A stretch of DNA of 64,000 nucleotides from Oxynema aestuarii AP17 (lineage in GTDB: Bacteria; Cyanobacteriota; Cyanobacteriia; Cyanobacteriales; Laspinemataceae), in the NCBI RefSeq assembly GCF_012295525.1, contig NZ_CP051167.1:3765501-3829500 (forward strand). Reading direction: 5' to 3'. The notes under the pieces are model-generated. The model was not told the DNA's origin, made no database searches, and saw only the letters and a program-made list of their open reading frames with translations. This document shows, one piece after another, positions 26,733 through 35,050 of this stretch. How positions within the stretch are numbered: position 1 is the stretch's first letter; every line of letters starts with the position of its first letter. The translations under genes were made by a program, and so were the position numbers.

Positions 26733-28634
26733 ATGAATTCGACTGCCAAACTGTTTGAAACGATCGAACTTTACGATAACATTCACCTGGTCTTGTTGAG
26801 CGGCAAAGGGGGCGTGGGCAAAACCACCCTCGCCTGTGCTTTTGCCAGAGATTGGGCGAAATGCTTCCCCGACGAACAAATTTTATTAATTTCCACCGAT
26901 CCGGCTCATTCCCTCGCCGACGTGCTGCAAACCCCAGTCAGCGATACGGGTTCGGCTTTAGCCGACTTGCCTAATTTGAGCGCACGATCGCTCTGCGCGA
27001 AAACATTACTGTCAGAATTTAAAGCAAAATACGGCAATTTTTTAGAAATCTTGGTCGAACGGGGAAGTTTTGTTGAGGGAGAAGATTTAACCCCCGTTTG
27101 GGATTTAGAATGGCCCGGATTGGATGAAATTATGGGACTGCTCGAAATCCAACGGTTATTAACTGAAGGAGAAGCCGATCGCATCGTCGTCGATATGGCG
27201 CCTTCCGGTCATACGTTAAATTTATTGGCGATTAAAGACTTTTTAGATGTTGTTTTAAATTCTTTGGAATTATTCCAAGAAAAACATCGCGCGATCGCCC
27301 ACAGTTTTCGCAAAACTTATACCCCGGACGAGATCGATCGCTTTCTAGTGGAGATGAAAGCGGACTTGAATCGCGGGCGAGAATTATTACAAGATCCGAC
27401 CTTCACCGCTTGCTCGGTGGTGGCGATCGCCGAACCGATGAGCTGGTTGGAAACGCGCCGATTTGTAGAAAGCTTGCAACAACTTTCAATTCCTTTTTCT
27501 GGATTGTTTGTCAATCAAATTGCCCCAGAAAACGAACTCGATCCCGATCGCTATAGCGAACAGCAGCAATTACTCGCCCAATTTCTCGATTTAAGCCCCA
27601 ACAAAACGATGTTCGCGATTCCCGAATGGCAGTCCGAACCCGTGGGAGGGGATGCTTTAGATGCACTGTTTTCACAAATTAGACCGATCGAGGGCGTGGC
27701 GACCGCCCCCGAGGCGATCGTGGAATGGCCCGAGCCCGTCCCGCCTCAGTTCGACGATTTCATCGCTGAAGGTCGCCAACTCATTTTAATTGGCGGAAAA
27801 GGAGGGGTCGGAAAAACCACTGTAGCGGCGGCGATCGGTTGGGCTTTAGCCAATCGCTATCCCGACAAAAACATTCGCATCATTTCCATCGATCCAGCTC
27901 ATTCTTTGGGGGATGCTTTCGGTCGAGACATGGGTCACGAAGCCCGGGAAATTCTGCCGAATTTAAGCGGTCAAGAAATCGACGCCCAAATGATGCTCGA
28001 ACAATTTAGAACTGATTATTTGTGGGAATTGGCGGCGATGATCGGCGGCGAATCAACGGAAGCGGGAGCGGTACAGTTAGCTTATACGCCGCAAGCTTGG
28101 CGGCAAATTGTAGCGCAAGCCTTGCCGGGAATTGATGAAATGCTGTCTCTGATTGCGACGATCGACTTATTAGAAGAACATCGGCAGGATTTAATTATTT
28201 TAGATACGGCACCGACGGGTCATTTACTGCGGTTTTTAGAAATGCCTTCGGCGTTGGCGGATTGGTTGGCGTGGATTTTTAAACTATGGATGAAATATCA
28301 AAATGTTTTGGGTCGGGTGGAGTTGATGGGACGGTTGCGAACCTTGCGTCAAAAGGTGGTGAAAGCCCAGAAAAAATTAACCGATCCGAGTCATACGGAG
28401 TTTATCGGCGTGACCCAGGGGAGATCGGCGATCGTGTCCGAACATTTACGCTTGAGCGAATCGTTAAAAACGATGGGGGTTTGTCAACGGTATCTCGTTC
28501 ACAATCGCTATAGCGATTTGGGGGAAATTAATGCTAATTTATTTCCAGAACAAAAGATTATTCGGCTTCCGGTTTTACCGCGATCGGTCGAACCGATCGC
28601 CCGCGTTCGAGGGGCGGCAAAATTGTTGTTTTAA
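26733..28634 (+). CDS. Tandem-domain ArsA/Get3-type ATPase
   Basis: 633 residues with two ArsA-like P-loop halves. The first has LLSGKGGVGKTTLACAFARD near residue 24 and LLISTDPAHSLADVL; the second has LIGGKGGVGKTTVAAAIGWA near 352 and IRIISIDPAHSLGDAF. Both keep the deviant Walker A lysine, the switch I DPAHS and a switch II motif (DMAPSGHTLNLL, DTAPTGHLLRFLEM), so both sites look active. The architecture is that of ArsA. No ars genes are near and no obvious As-binding cysteine trio is seen. Get3-type ATPases deliver membrane proteins or act as chaperones. Here the gene follows the gvp-LamG genes 69 bases later with GGAGG before its ATG, so a chaperone role in vesicle assembly is conceivable. 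Confidence 0.88.
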   Translation: MNSTAKLFETIELYDNIHLVLLSGKGGVGKTTLACAFARDWAKCFPDEQILLISTDPAHSLADVLQTPVSDTGSALADLPNLSARSLCAKTLLSEFKAKYGNFLEILVERGSFVEGEDLTPVWDLEWPGLDEIMGLLEIQRLLTEGEADRIVVDMAPSGHTLNLLAIKDFLDVVLNSLELFQEKHRAIAHSFRKTYTPDEIDRFLVEMKADLNRGRELLQDPTFTACSVVAIAEPMSWLETRRFVESLQQLSIPFSGLFVNQIAPENELDPDRYSEQQQLLAQFLDLSPNKTMFAIPEWQSEPVGGDALDALFSQIRPIEGVATAPEAIVEWPEPVPPQFDDFIAEGRQLILIGGKGGVGKTTVAAAIGWALANRYPDKNIRIISIDPAHSLGDAFGRDMGHEAREILPNLSGQEIDAQMMLEQFRTDYLWELAAMIGGESTEAGAVQLAYTPQAWRQIVAQALPGIDEMLSLIATIDLLEEHRQDLIILDTAPTGHLLRFLEMPSALADWLAWIFKLWMKYQNVLGRVELMGRLRTLRQKVVKAQKKLTDPSHTEFIGVTQGRSAIVSEHLRLSESLKTMGVCQRYLVHNRYSDLGEINANLFPEQKIIRLPVLPRSVEPIARVRGAAKLLF

Positions 28635-28788
28635 AAAGGGGCTGGAGGGCAGATCCATCGGGGGCGATCGCACGCCGATTGATACAGAGGGATATTCGGG
28701 GGAGTGAAAAAATTCTCTACAAACTGAGCGTGATGCTACTCGATTGAGCCTCACCAATCGTCGATCGCAAGATGGAGTACAACCCCGA

Positions 28789-28826
28789 ATGCTCGATATC
28801 ACCTTTTGTCCCGGCGAAGACTGTCC
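28789..28826 (+). pseudogene. 5' fragment of a small cysteine-containing gene split by the IS element
   Basis: ATG at 28789 reads MLDITFCPGEDC and then enters the right end of the TnpB element. Resuming at 30145 continues the same reading frame as P-I-V-K-E-Q-C-Y-R-F-T-A-E. The combined protein would be about 92 residues and resembles small cyanobacterial proteins with a CP-x-K-E-x-C-Y-R-F-T motif and a DUF2934-like C-terminus. Confidence 0.65.
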
Positions 28827-28836
28827 GAGTGAACTA

Positions 28837-28866
28837 CCGCTATTGAATCAAAGATTACAATAGCGG
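28837..28866 (-). repeat. Right-end hairpin overlapping the tnpB stop
   Basis: CCGCTATTG (28837-28845) and CAATAGCGG (28858-28866) pair perfectly around 12 bases. The second arm lies inside the last codons of tnpB. In TnpB systems this region is the 3' end of the reRNA/omegaRNA scaffold, and the sequence just past it (here the split host gene) would be the guide. Confidence 0.75.
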
Positions 28867-30044
28867 CTTCCCTCTTCACTGGGGACTGCGCTAGATAGAA
28901 CTGAAGTTCTACCACCTCGTCTTACATCCCCTCCAAGGGCAGGAGAGCGAGTTCCTAACTCTAATATCCGTAAGCCTTCATTTTTGAGATTGATGGCGGC
29001 ATTGATATCCCTGTCATGATAGGTTTGGCAATGTTCGCAAGTCCAGCTCCTCACATCAAGAGACAGGCTTTTGATTTGATTGAGGCATACATGGCAGGTT
29101 TTAGAAGAAGGAAAAAATCGATCGACTTCTAGATAAACTTTTCCTTCTGATTCAGCCTTGTACTTCAACATCGTACAAAACATTCCCCAACCGACATCAC
29201 TAATCGCTTTGGCGAGTTGGTGATTGCGAACCATGCCTTTAACATTGAGATTCTCGACCACAATCACTTGGTTTTCGTTCACTATCTTACGGGATAGCTT
29301 GTGGAGAAAATCTTCACGACAGCGACTTATTTTGGCGTGAATCTTGGCAACTTTTACCCGCGATTTATTGCGGTTGTTGCTGCCTTTCCTTTTTCGAGCA
29401 TGTTTTTGCTGTTTTCTTTTTAGGTTGCGCGCGTGTTTATCAAAATGCTTGGGATTATTGTATTTCGACCCCTCACTGGTAATCGCAAAATCGGTCAGCC
29501 CTAAATCAATGCCAATTGCTTTTCCTTCAGTTGAGGGAAAGGGAGGTTCTTCTCTACCCTCCACCAAAACTGAAACATAATATTTACCATCTGGATTTTT
29601 GGAGAGGGTTACAGTTTTGATTTTTCCCTCAAAACTTCGATGCTGACGACAACGCACTAACCCAACTTTAGGCAGTTTGATATAATTTCCCTCAAACTTA
29701 ACATTTTGAGGATAACTGATAGATTGCCTTCCCTGCTTGGATTTGAATCGGGGTAATTTTGCCCGTTTCTCAAAGAAGTTTCGATAAGCGGTCGATAAGT
29801 TCAACGCCACGACTTGCAAGCATTGGGAATAGACATCTTCTTTAAGCCAAGGGTGTTCCTTTTTGAGGGCAGGTAATAATCCCTGAAGATAACCCCTTGA
29901 TAGACCTTTCCCGGTCGATTGATAAGTCTCTTGGCACAAATTTAACGCATAGTTCCAATACCAACGACAGCAACCAAAGCTCTTGGCTAAAGTCCCTTGT
30001 TGCTCGTGGGTTGGATAGATGCGGTATTTGTACGCCTTGAACAT
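28848..30044 (-). CDS. tnpB: TnpB, RNA-guided nuclease of IS605 type
   Basis: 398 residues. MFKAYKYRIYPTHEQQGTLA opens the N-terminal OrfB helix-turn-helix region. RuvC residues are all present: D180 (GIDLGLTDFAI), E264 (VVENLNVKGM) and D346 (HDRDINAAINL). The zinc ribbon has CHVC ... CEHC between the second and third. So a complete, probably active nuclease is encoded. TnpB is the ancestor of Cas12. It uses an RNA from its own 3' end to cut and restore donor sites. The ATG at 30044 lies about 100 bases inside the left end. Orientation is opposite to the disrupted gene and to the ArsA and kinase genes on either side. Confidence 0.95.
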   Translation of the reverse strand: MFKAYKYRIYPTHEQQGTLAKSFGCCRWYWNYALNLCQETYQSTGKGLSRGYLQGLLPALKKEHPWLKEDVYSQCLQVVALNLSTAYRNFFEKRAKLPRFKSKQGRQSISYPQNVKFEGNYIKLPKVGLVRCRQHRSFEGKIKTVTLSKNPDGKYYVSVLVEGREEPPFPSTEGKAIGIDLGLTDFAITSEGSKYNNPKHFDKHARNLKRKQQKHARKRKGSNNRNKSRVKVAKIHAKISRCREDFLHKLSRKIVNENQVIVVENLNVKGMVRNHQLAKAISDVGWGMFCTMLKYKAESEGKVYLEVDRFFPSSKTCHVCLNQIKSLSLDVRSWTCEHCQTYHDRDINAAINLKNEGLRILELGTRSPALGGDVRRGGRTSVLSSAVPSEEGSRYCNL

Positions 30045-30103
30045 TATCGCCGATATAGCCAGATGATAAGATTATAACTGATTTGCCGAAGAGTCGCTTT
30101 CAT

Positions 30104-30132
30104 CCCACGATTCACCTTCGGTAGAATCGGGG
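30104..30132 (-). repeat. Imperfect left-end hairpin of the IS element
   Basis: CCCACGATTC (30104-30113) pairs with GAATCGGGG (30124-30132) with one bulged base and a 10-base loop. It sits near the left end upstream of tnpB, where IS200/IS605 elements carry the subterminal hairpin recognised by TnpA. Confidence 0.55.
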
Positions 30133-30144
30133 AATTCCTGCTCC

Positions 30145-30382
30145 CATTGTTAAAGAGCAATGCTATCGCTTCACTGCCGAACATTGGGGACGAGTCGATT
30201 ATTTTGCGATCGCTCCTTATAACTTCCAGCGTCAAAGCTGCGATTATTTCATGGTTCCCTACACGCCGAGTGACGCAGATCTTCGCACGAGAGCGTATCA
30301 TATTTGGCAAAGCTGGGGCTGTCCCGACGACAAGGCCGATGAGTGCTGGTTCGAGGCCCAACGGCAACTACGCCGTCAATAA
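30145..30382 (+). pseudogene. 3' fragment of the split small gene (DUF2934-like C-terminus)
   Basis: The frame reads IVKEQCYRFTAEHWGRVDYF, then APYNFQRQSCDYFMVPYTPS, then DLRTRAYHIWQSWGCPDDKA and ECWFEAQRQLRRQ, ending in TAA at 30380-30382. The R-x-R-A-Y-x-I-W-x-x-x-G-x-P ... W-x-x-A-x-x-x-L pattern resembles DUF2934. No start codon precedes the conserved part on this side, consistent with truncation by the insertion. Its normal function is unknown. Confidence 0.65.
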
Positions 30383-30421
30383 TGGGGCGATCGCCTCTCA
30401 CGCTCAACTCCAAAAGATCCA

Positions 30422-31921
30422 ATGGTTTATTGTATCAAACCCGGGTGTTCCGATCCCGATCGCAATCCAGACGGGGCGATCCTCTGCCAGTGTTGCGGTT
30501 CTCCCCTGTATTTGCAAGATCGCTATCGGGCGATCGCCCCCCTGGGACAAGGCGGTATGGGACGCACCTTTCTGGCGATCGACAGCCAACGCCCCTCACA
30601 ACCCCAATGCGTCATCAAACAACTCTACCTCCCCCAAGCCGATCCCGCCCAACTCCAAAAAGCAGTAGAACTGTTTGAACGAGAAGCCCTCCGCCTCGAC
30701 ACCCTCGGCGTTCATCCCCAAATTCCCCAATTACTCGCCCATTTCGAGCAAGATCGACAACTCTATCTCGTCCAAGAGTTTATCGAAGGCTTGCCCCTCG
30801 ATCGCGAACTCCAGCAACGAAAATTCTATTCAGCCGCCGAAATCTGCCAACTCCTGCGCGACCTGTTACCCGTTTTAAGCTTTATTCACGATCGCAACAT
30901 CATTCACCGCGACCTCAAACCCGCCAACCTGATTCGACGCGGCGACGGTCAACTGATGTTAATCGATTTTGGCATTGCCAAAACCATTTCCACCGTCACC
31001 GTCATGCAAACGGGGACGATTGTCGGTACCCCGGAATATATGCCCCCGGAACAAATACGCGGCAAAGTCGTTCCCGCCAGCGACCTCTACAGTTTGGGGG
31101 TCACCTGCATCGAATTACTCACCGGAGTCTCCCCCCGCCAACTGTTCGATGCGGACGAGGATCGCTGGATCTGGCGCCAGTTTTTACCTCCTCAAAACCC
31201 CGTGGGCGATCGCCTCGGCGCCCTCCTCGATCGACTGTTGCAAAATGCCCCCAAGCGTCGCTATCCATCCGCCGCCGAAGTCCTGCACGATCTCGATCGC
31301 GCCACAGTTCGACCCGTCCCGTCGCCTCCAGTCTCCACCCCAGTCATCCCGCCCCGAAAACCGTCCCTCATCCAAGCCATTTGGCGATGGCTGACCGGGG
31401 CGCCCCCGCCGACCGACGGCGATCGCCTCGATTCCGCCGTCGGCGTAGACTATACTCGTTTACGCGATCTACTGGCCAAACAACAGTGGCAAGAAGCCGA
31501 CCGCGAAACCCGGGCGTTACTGTGCCAAGTCGTCGGAAAACCGCCCCTAGGCTATCTCGACGCAAGCGACTGGCAGAAATTCCCCTGTCCCGACTTAAAA
31601 ACCCTCGATCGCCTCTGGCTGAAATACAGTGGCGGACGGTTTGGCTTCAGCGTACAAGCGCGCATTTTCTACACCCTCGGCGAAGATTACGGCAAATTCT
31701 GCGATCGCGTCGGTTGGCAAAGTTACAATAGCGTGCGTCCTTACACGGGGGTCAATTTCTCGCGAACGGCCCGGGTCGGACATCTGCCCTATCGCACCTG
31801 GGCCAGTGGGATCCATTGGTGGCGTCATTTAAGTGCGTTGTGCGATCGCTGGTATCGATGCGAAGGAGGGTGGGAACCGGGAATGGGAAGTGGGGAATGG
31901 GAAGTGGGGAGTAGGGAGTAG
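30422..31921 (+). CDS. 4-Cys Ser/Thr protein kinase fused to a GUN4 domain
   Basis: 499 residues. An N-terminal zinc-ribbon-like motif has C4, C9, C22 and C25, as in cyanobacterial 4-Cys kinases. A Hanks-type kinase domain follows: GQGGMGRTFLA (P-loop), CVIKQLYL (lysine), IIHRDLKPANLI near 160, IDFGIAK, and GTPEYMPPEQ as APE region. All catalytic residues are present. After a Pro-rich linker, residues ~344-470 form a GUN4 domain (LRDLLAKQQWQEADRETRAL, LDRLWLKYSGGRFGFSVQ). GUN4 binds protoporphyrin IX and Mg-protoporphyrin. The fusion suggests a tetrapyrrole-controlled kinase; a chelatase gene follows. The last ~16 codons come from a G-rich low-complexity repeat (about 31879-31923), so the C-terminus may be variable. 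Confidence 0.92.
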   Translation: MVYCIKPGCSDPDRNPDGAILCQCCGSPLYLQDRYRAIAPLGQGGMGRTFLAIDSQRPSQPQCVIKQLYLPQADPAQLQKAVELFEREALRLDTLGVHPQIPQLLAHFEQDRQLYLVQEFIEGLPLDRELQQRKFYSAAEICQLLRDLLPVLSFIHDRNIIHRDLKPANLIRRGDGQLMLIDFGIAKTISTVTVMQTGTIVGTPEYMPPEQIRGKVVPASDLYSLGVTCIELLTGVSPRQLFDADEDRWIWRQFLPPQNPVGDRLGALLDRLLQNAPKRRYPSAAEVLHDLDRATVRPVPSPPVSTPVIPPRKPSLIQAIWRWLTGAPPPTDGDRLDSAVGVDYTRLRDLLAKQQWQEADRETRALLCQVVGKPPLGYLDASDWQKFPCPDLKTLDRLWLKYSGGRFGFSVQARIFYTLGEDYGKFCDRVGWQSYNSVRPYTGVNFSRTARVGHLPYRTWASGIHWWRHLSALCDRWYRCEGGWEPGMGSGEWEVGSRE

Positions 31922-32013
31922 GAAAGAAGAAGAAAAGCATCTCCATCTAAAATTAAAATGGGCTAAAATGACGATCGCTTGTCATTTTAGCCGCAGTTTA
32001 TCTCAGGGTATCC

Positions 32014-32838
32014 GTGCCATCGATCGTTCCAACAATTCCTCTCCATTGCCTCGATCGTGCCTATCTCTTAGTCATGCATGGCAGTCGCGATCCGCGTCCG
32101 CGACAGGCGATCGATCGCCTCGCCGACCGCTTGCGCGATCGCCTCGCGGACTCCCTCGATTCTTCTACCCCCAATCTAGCGAAAAACGATCGCCGACCCT
32201 ATATCGAAACGGCTCAATTAGAATTACATCCCTTACCTTTATCCGAGCAAATTTGTCAGTTCGCCGATCGCGCGATCGCACGGGGTTATCGGCGGATTCA
32301 ACTCATTCCCCTGTTTCTTTTAGAAGGAGTTCACGTTCGCGAAGATATTCCCGAACAAGTTAAAAAAGCGCGCGCCCTTGTCGGCGATCGCCTCGCGATC
32401 GAAATGACCCCGGCGATCGGCTCTCGTCTCGATTCCATGTATCATTTATTAGCCGCAAAAATTGACCGCTTTGCTTCTCGACAATGGATTCTTTTATCCC
32501 ACGGCAGTCGTCGGGAAGGAGGCAACCGACAGGTTGAAGAACTCGGAAAAAAATTAGGTGTTTTTACGGCTTATTGGTCCGTATCGCCGACTTTAGAAGA
32601 AACCATCGCCCAATTGCGCGATCTGCCGGAGGGGTCGCGAAGCGATCGCGGCGCGCGCGAAATCGCCATTTTTCCTTATTTTTTATTCGTCGGGGGCATG
32701 ACCGAGGCGATCGCCGATTTAATCGGCGAATTATCGCTCAAATTTAGCGATTTACAGTTCCATTTAGCCGACCCTCTCGGAGACAGTGACAGCCTCGCCC
32801 AAATCATTTTCGAGTTGATGGCAACCTGCGCCGCATAA
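32014..32838 (+). CDS. sirB: Sirohydrochlorin chelatase, CbiX/SirB family
   Basis: 274 residues, two chelatase-like halves as in the long CbiX type. AYLLVMHGSRDPRPRQAIDR carries the first catalytic His, and the helix EGVHVREDIPEQVKKA the second His. The second half repeats the fold with WILLSHGSRREGGNRQVEEL and IFPYFLFVGGMTEAIADLI. The family inserts Fe2+ into sirohydrochlorin to make sirohaem for nitrite and sulfite reductases, or Co2+ for cobalamin. Which metal is used cannot be read from sequence. GTG at 32014 is assumed. It lies 92 bases after the GUN4-kinase gene on the same strand and converges with a histidine kinase. Confidence 0.88.
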   Translation: MPSIVPTIPLHCLDRAYLLVMHGSRDPRPRQAIDRLADRLRDRLADSLDSSTPNLAKNDRRPYIETAQLELHPLPLSEQICQFADRAIARGYRRIQLIPLFLLEGVHVREDIPEQVKKARALVGDRLAIEMTPAIGSRLDSMYHLLAAKIDRFASRQWILLSHGSRREGGNRQVEELGKKLGVFTAYWSVSPTLEETIAQLRDLPEGSRSDRGAREIAIFPYFLFVGGMTEAIADLIGELSLKFSDLQFHLADPLGDSDSLAQIIFELMATCAA

Positions 32839-32904
32839 GGACTCAAAAACTGGATCGGTCGTGCAGATTTTGTTTTTCTTTGTCTCTACATTCAAGCTCA
32901 ATTA

Positions 32905-34806
32905 TTAATCTTGAGGATAGGGAGGAATGGAAATAACAAACTCCGTTCCTTTCCCTTGTTCCGAGATACATTCGAGTTGTCCGCCGTGTCTTTCGACGAC
33001 AATTTGATAGCTAATTGCCAAGCCCAATCCCGTCCCTTTTCCGGGAGGTTTCGTGGTGAAGAACGGATCGAATAATTTATTTTTAGTTTTCTCGTCAATC
33101 CCGCCAGCATTATCGCCGATCCGAATTTCAACTCGATTATCGTCGAGCATTTGGGTGCGAATCCAAATCTTAAACGAATGCCGTTCGCTGTCGGATTCTG
33201 CTAACTCTTCCAAGGCATCGATCGCGTTGCCCAAAATATTCATAAATACTTGGTTCATTTGTCCTGCGTAGCATTCCACCAGGGGCAATTTGCCGTATTC
33301 TTTGATAATTTCGATCTTGCACGAATTCCCTTTGGATTTGAAGCGATGTTTTAACAACAGTAAGGTGTTTTCAATTCCTTCATGGAGATCGACCACTTGG
33401 CATTCGGCGCGATCGGAACGGGAAAAGTTGCGTAAACTTCTGACAATTTCGCGAATTCGCTCGGCGCCGACTTGCATGGAAGCGAGCATTTTCGGTAAAT
33501 CTTTTAAAATAAAGTAGAGGTCGATATCATCGGCGAGTTCTTCAATTTCTGCGATCGGTTCCGGGTAATATTTTTGATAGAGTTCGATGGTTTTGAGCAA
33601 ATCTTCCATATATTGTTTGGTATGGTTGAGATTGCCGTAAATGAAATTAACCGGATTGTTAATTTCGTGGGCGACTCCGGCCACGAGTTGACCCAAACTC
33701 GACATTTTCTCAGTTTGAATTAACTGAGCTTGGGTATTTTTCAACTCTTCCAAGGTATGTTTTAACTGTCGGTTTTTTTCGCGCAACCGAGCTTCGGATT
33801 CGCGCAAGGCGGCTTCGGCGTCTTTGCGATCGCTGATATCGTGATTAATTTCTAAAATAGCGCTCGGATTGCCGTCGTCGTCGTATTGCAAAGTCCAGCG
33901 ACTTTCGACGACGATGCGGCTGCCATCGCGTTTGCTGTGAACTAATTCCCCCTGCCAGTAGCCGCGATCGAGTAAAGTGCGCTTAATCTGTTCGGGAGGG
34001 TAGGGAAATTCCGTTTTCAAGAAGTCGTGAACGGGTTGAGAGAGGGCTTCGGTGCGCGTCCATTTATACAAGCGTTCGGCCCCGTGGTTCCAATAAACGA
34101 TGCGATAATTCAAATCGAGAATCATAATCGTATCGTTTGCCAGATCTAGCATTTGGGCGTGTCGCCGTAAGGCGATCTGGTCTTGTTCGTGGGCGCGGAT
34201 TTCGTCGTGCAGTCGGCTGTTTGTCTGTTGCAGTTGGCGATTGCGCTCTTGAAAGCGCTTGTCCAACTCTTTATACAAACGTAACAAGGAAGAATAGGCG
34301 GCGTTGGCATTGTCGCGGAAACTCGGCAAGGCACAGCGATCGCCCATCCCCGGATTCAACACCTCGCGATAGACCACTACCCCTCTCACGTTTCCCCGTT
34401 CGTCGAACCAAGGCTGCATTTGCCAGCGAACCCAATCGGTTGTCTCTTCATCGTGCGGGTCGGGAATCAGTTCGCATTGTTCCTGCCCCGATTCGAGACA
34501 AGATTTATACATCTCCTGCCATTGCGCGCCGAAATCGGGCAAGTCCTCCTCGTCGTCCCTCGTGGGATCTCCCTCATCCCCGGATTCCCTAAGATAAAGA
34601 TCTCTCGTCCAGGAACGAGACACCGCTAAATAACTCATTTGCTCGTCGAGTAAGGCGGCGGGAATCGGCAGCGATCGGACAAAGCGACAGAATTGCTCGC
34701 GACAGCTACATCGGGAATCTGCATTGGCTTGAATGGACTCCACTGACGCCGAGAACCCGATAAGATGTTCGGAGCTTTTGTCGATTTTGGGGTTAGAATT
34801 TTGCAT
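32905..34806 (-). CDS. PAS-containing sensor histidine kinase
   Basis: 633 residues, no membrane helix evident. The N-terminal PAS-like region has FCRFVRSLPIPAALLDEQMS. A coiled-coil linker (LYKELDKRFQERNRQLQQTN) precedes a typical PAS with PAC (MLDLANDTIMILDLNYRIVY and DGSRIVVESRWTLQYDDDGN). Another coiled coil leads to MSSLGQLVAGVAHEINNPVN with H380. The ATPase domain has MNILGNAIDALEEL, IGDNAGGID and GKGTGLGLAISYQIV. The start ATG at 34806 fits the PAS alignment. No response regulator is adjacent. The kinase half is closely related to that of the CHASE2 kinase at 46084, suggesting domain shuffling or duplication. Confidence 0.92.
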   Translation of the reverse strand: MQNSNPKIDKSSEHLIGFSASVESIQANADSRCSCREQFCRFVRSLPIPAALLDEQMSYLAVSRSWTRDLYLRESGDEGDPTRDDEEDLPDFGAQWQEMYKSCLESGQEQCELIPDPHDEETTDWVRWQMQPWFDERGNVRGVVVYREVLNPGMGDRCALPSFRDNANAAYSSLLRLYKELDKRFQERNRQLQQTNSRLHDEIRAHEQDQIALRRHAQMLDLANDTIMILDLNYRIVYWNHGAERLYKWTRTEALSQPVHDFLKTEFPYPPEQIKRTLLDRGYWQGELVHSKRDGSRIVVESRWTLQYDDDGNPSAILEINHDISDRKDAEAALRESEARLREKNRQLKHTLEELKNTQAQLIQTEKMSSLGQLVAGVAHEINNPVNFIYGNLNHTKQYMEDLLKTIELYQKYYPEPIAEIEELADDIDLYFILKDLPKMLASMQVGAERIREIVRSLRNFSRSDRAECQVVDLHEGIENTLLLLKHRFKSKGNSCKIEIIKEYGKLPLVECYAGQMNQVFMNILGNAIDALEELAESDSERHSFKIWIRTQMLDDNRVEIRIGDNAGGIDEKTKNKLFDPFFTTKPPGKGTGLGLAISYQIVVERHGGQLECISEQGKGTEFVISIPPYPQD

Positions 34807-35012
34807 GATCGATCGAAAAAAAACGGGGGTGAATCTTCGAGCCTATTTCTTCAAAAAGCTATTTTCTAAGTTAACCGATAAGCTTTATTTTTTATGAGAT
34901 GATTCTCGATGTTGCCTGACTTCTCAAACAGTCATCTCAATTCTCTTTCCTCCAAAAGTAGAATAAATCAGGGGATCGAGTCCAGTTGAGATCGCTAAGG
35001 GTTTTCAACGAC

Positions 35013-35050
35013 AAACAAACGGGCGATCGCCAAAGTTTACCCGTTTGTTT
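35013..35050 (+). terminator. Orphan hairpin, terminator-like
   Basis: AAACAAACGGG (35013-35023) and CCCGTTTGTTT (35040-35050) pair perfectly across 16 bases that include a HIP1 octamer. TGTTCGATTTTT follows on the plus strand. No plus-strand gene precedes it, so it could end an unannotated RNA or be a leader structure. Confidence 0.35.

Larger units (their letters stand above)
28827..30144 (-). mobile_element. TnpB-only IS200/IS605-type element (about 1318 bp)
   Basis: The boundaries are inferred from the interrupted host gene: deleting 1318 bases restores its frame. The element holds one tnpB, no tnpA, a hairpin at each end, and an inner right-end TAGTTCAC-type terminus on the minus strand near 28830. 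No target duplication is seen, as expected for this family. Without TnpA it must be mobilised in trans, or persist through TnpB nuclease activity. Each boundary is uncertain by a few bases. Confidence 0.72.

Noticed and set aside
26733-28634. Arsenite efflux ATPase (arsA) as a firm call
   Set aside because: The double-domain plan fits, but no arsB/arsD/arsR neighbours or clear metal-binding cysteines are present, and the context is gas vesicles.
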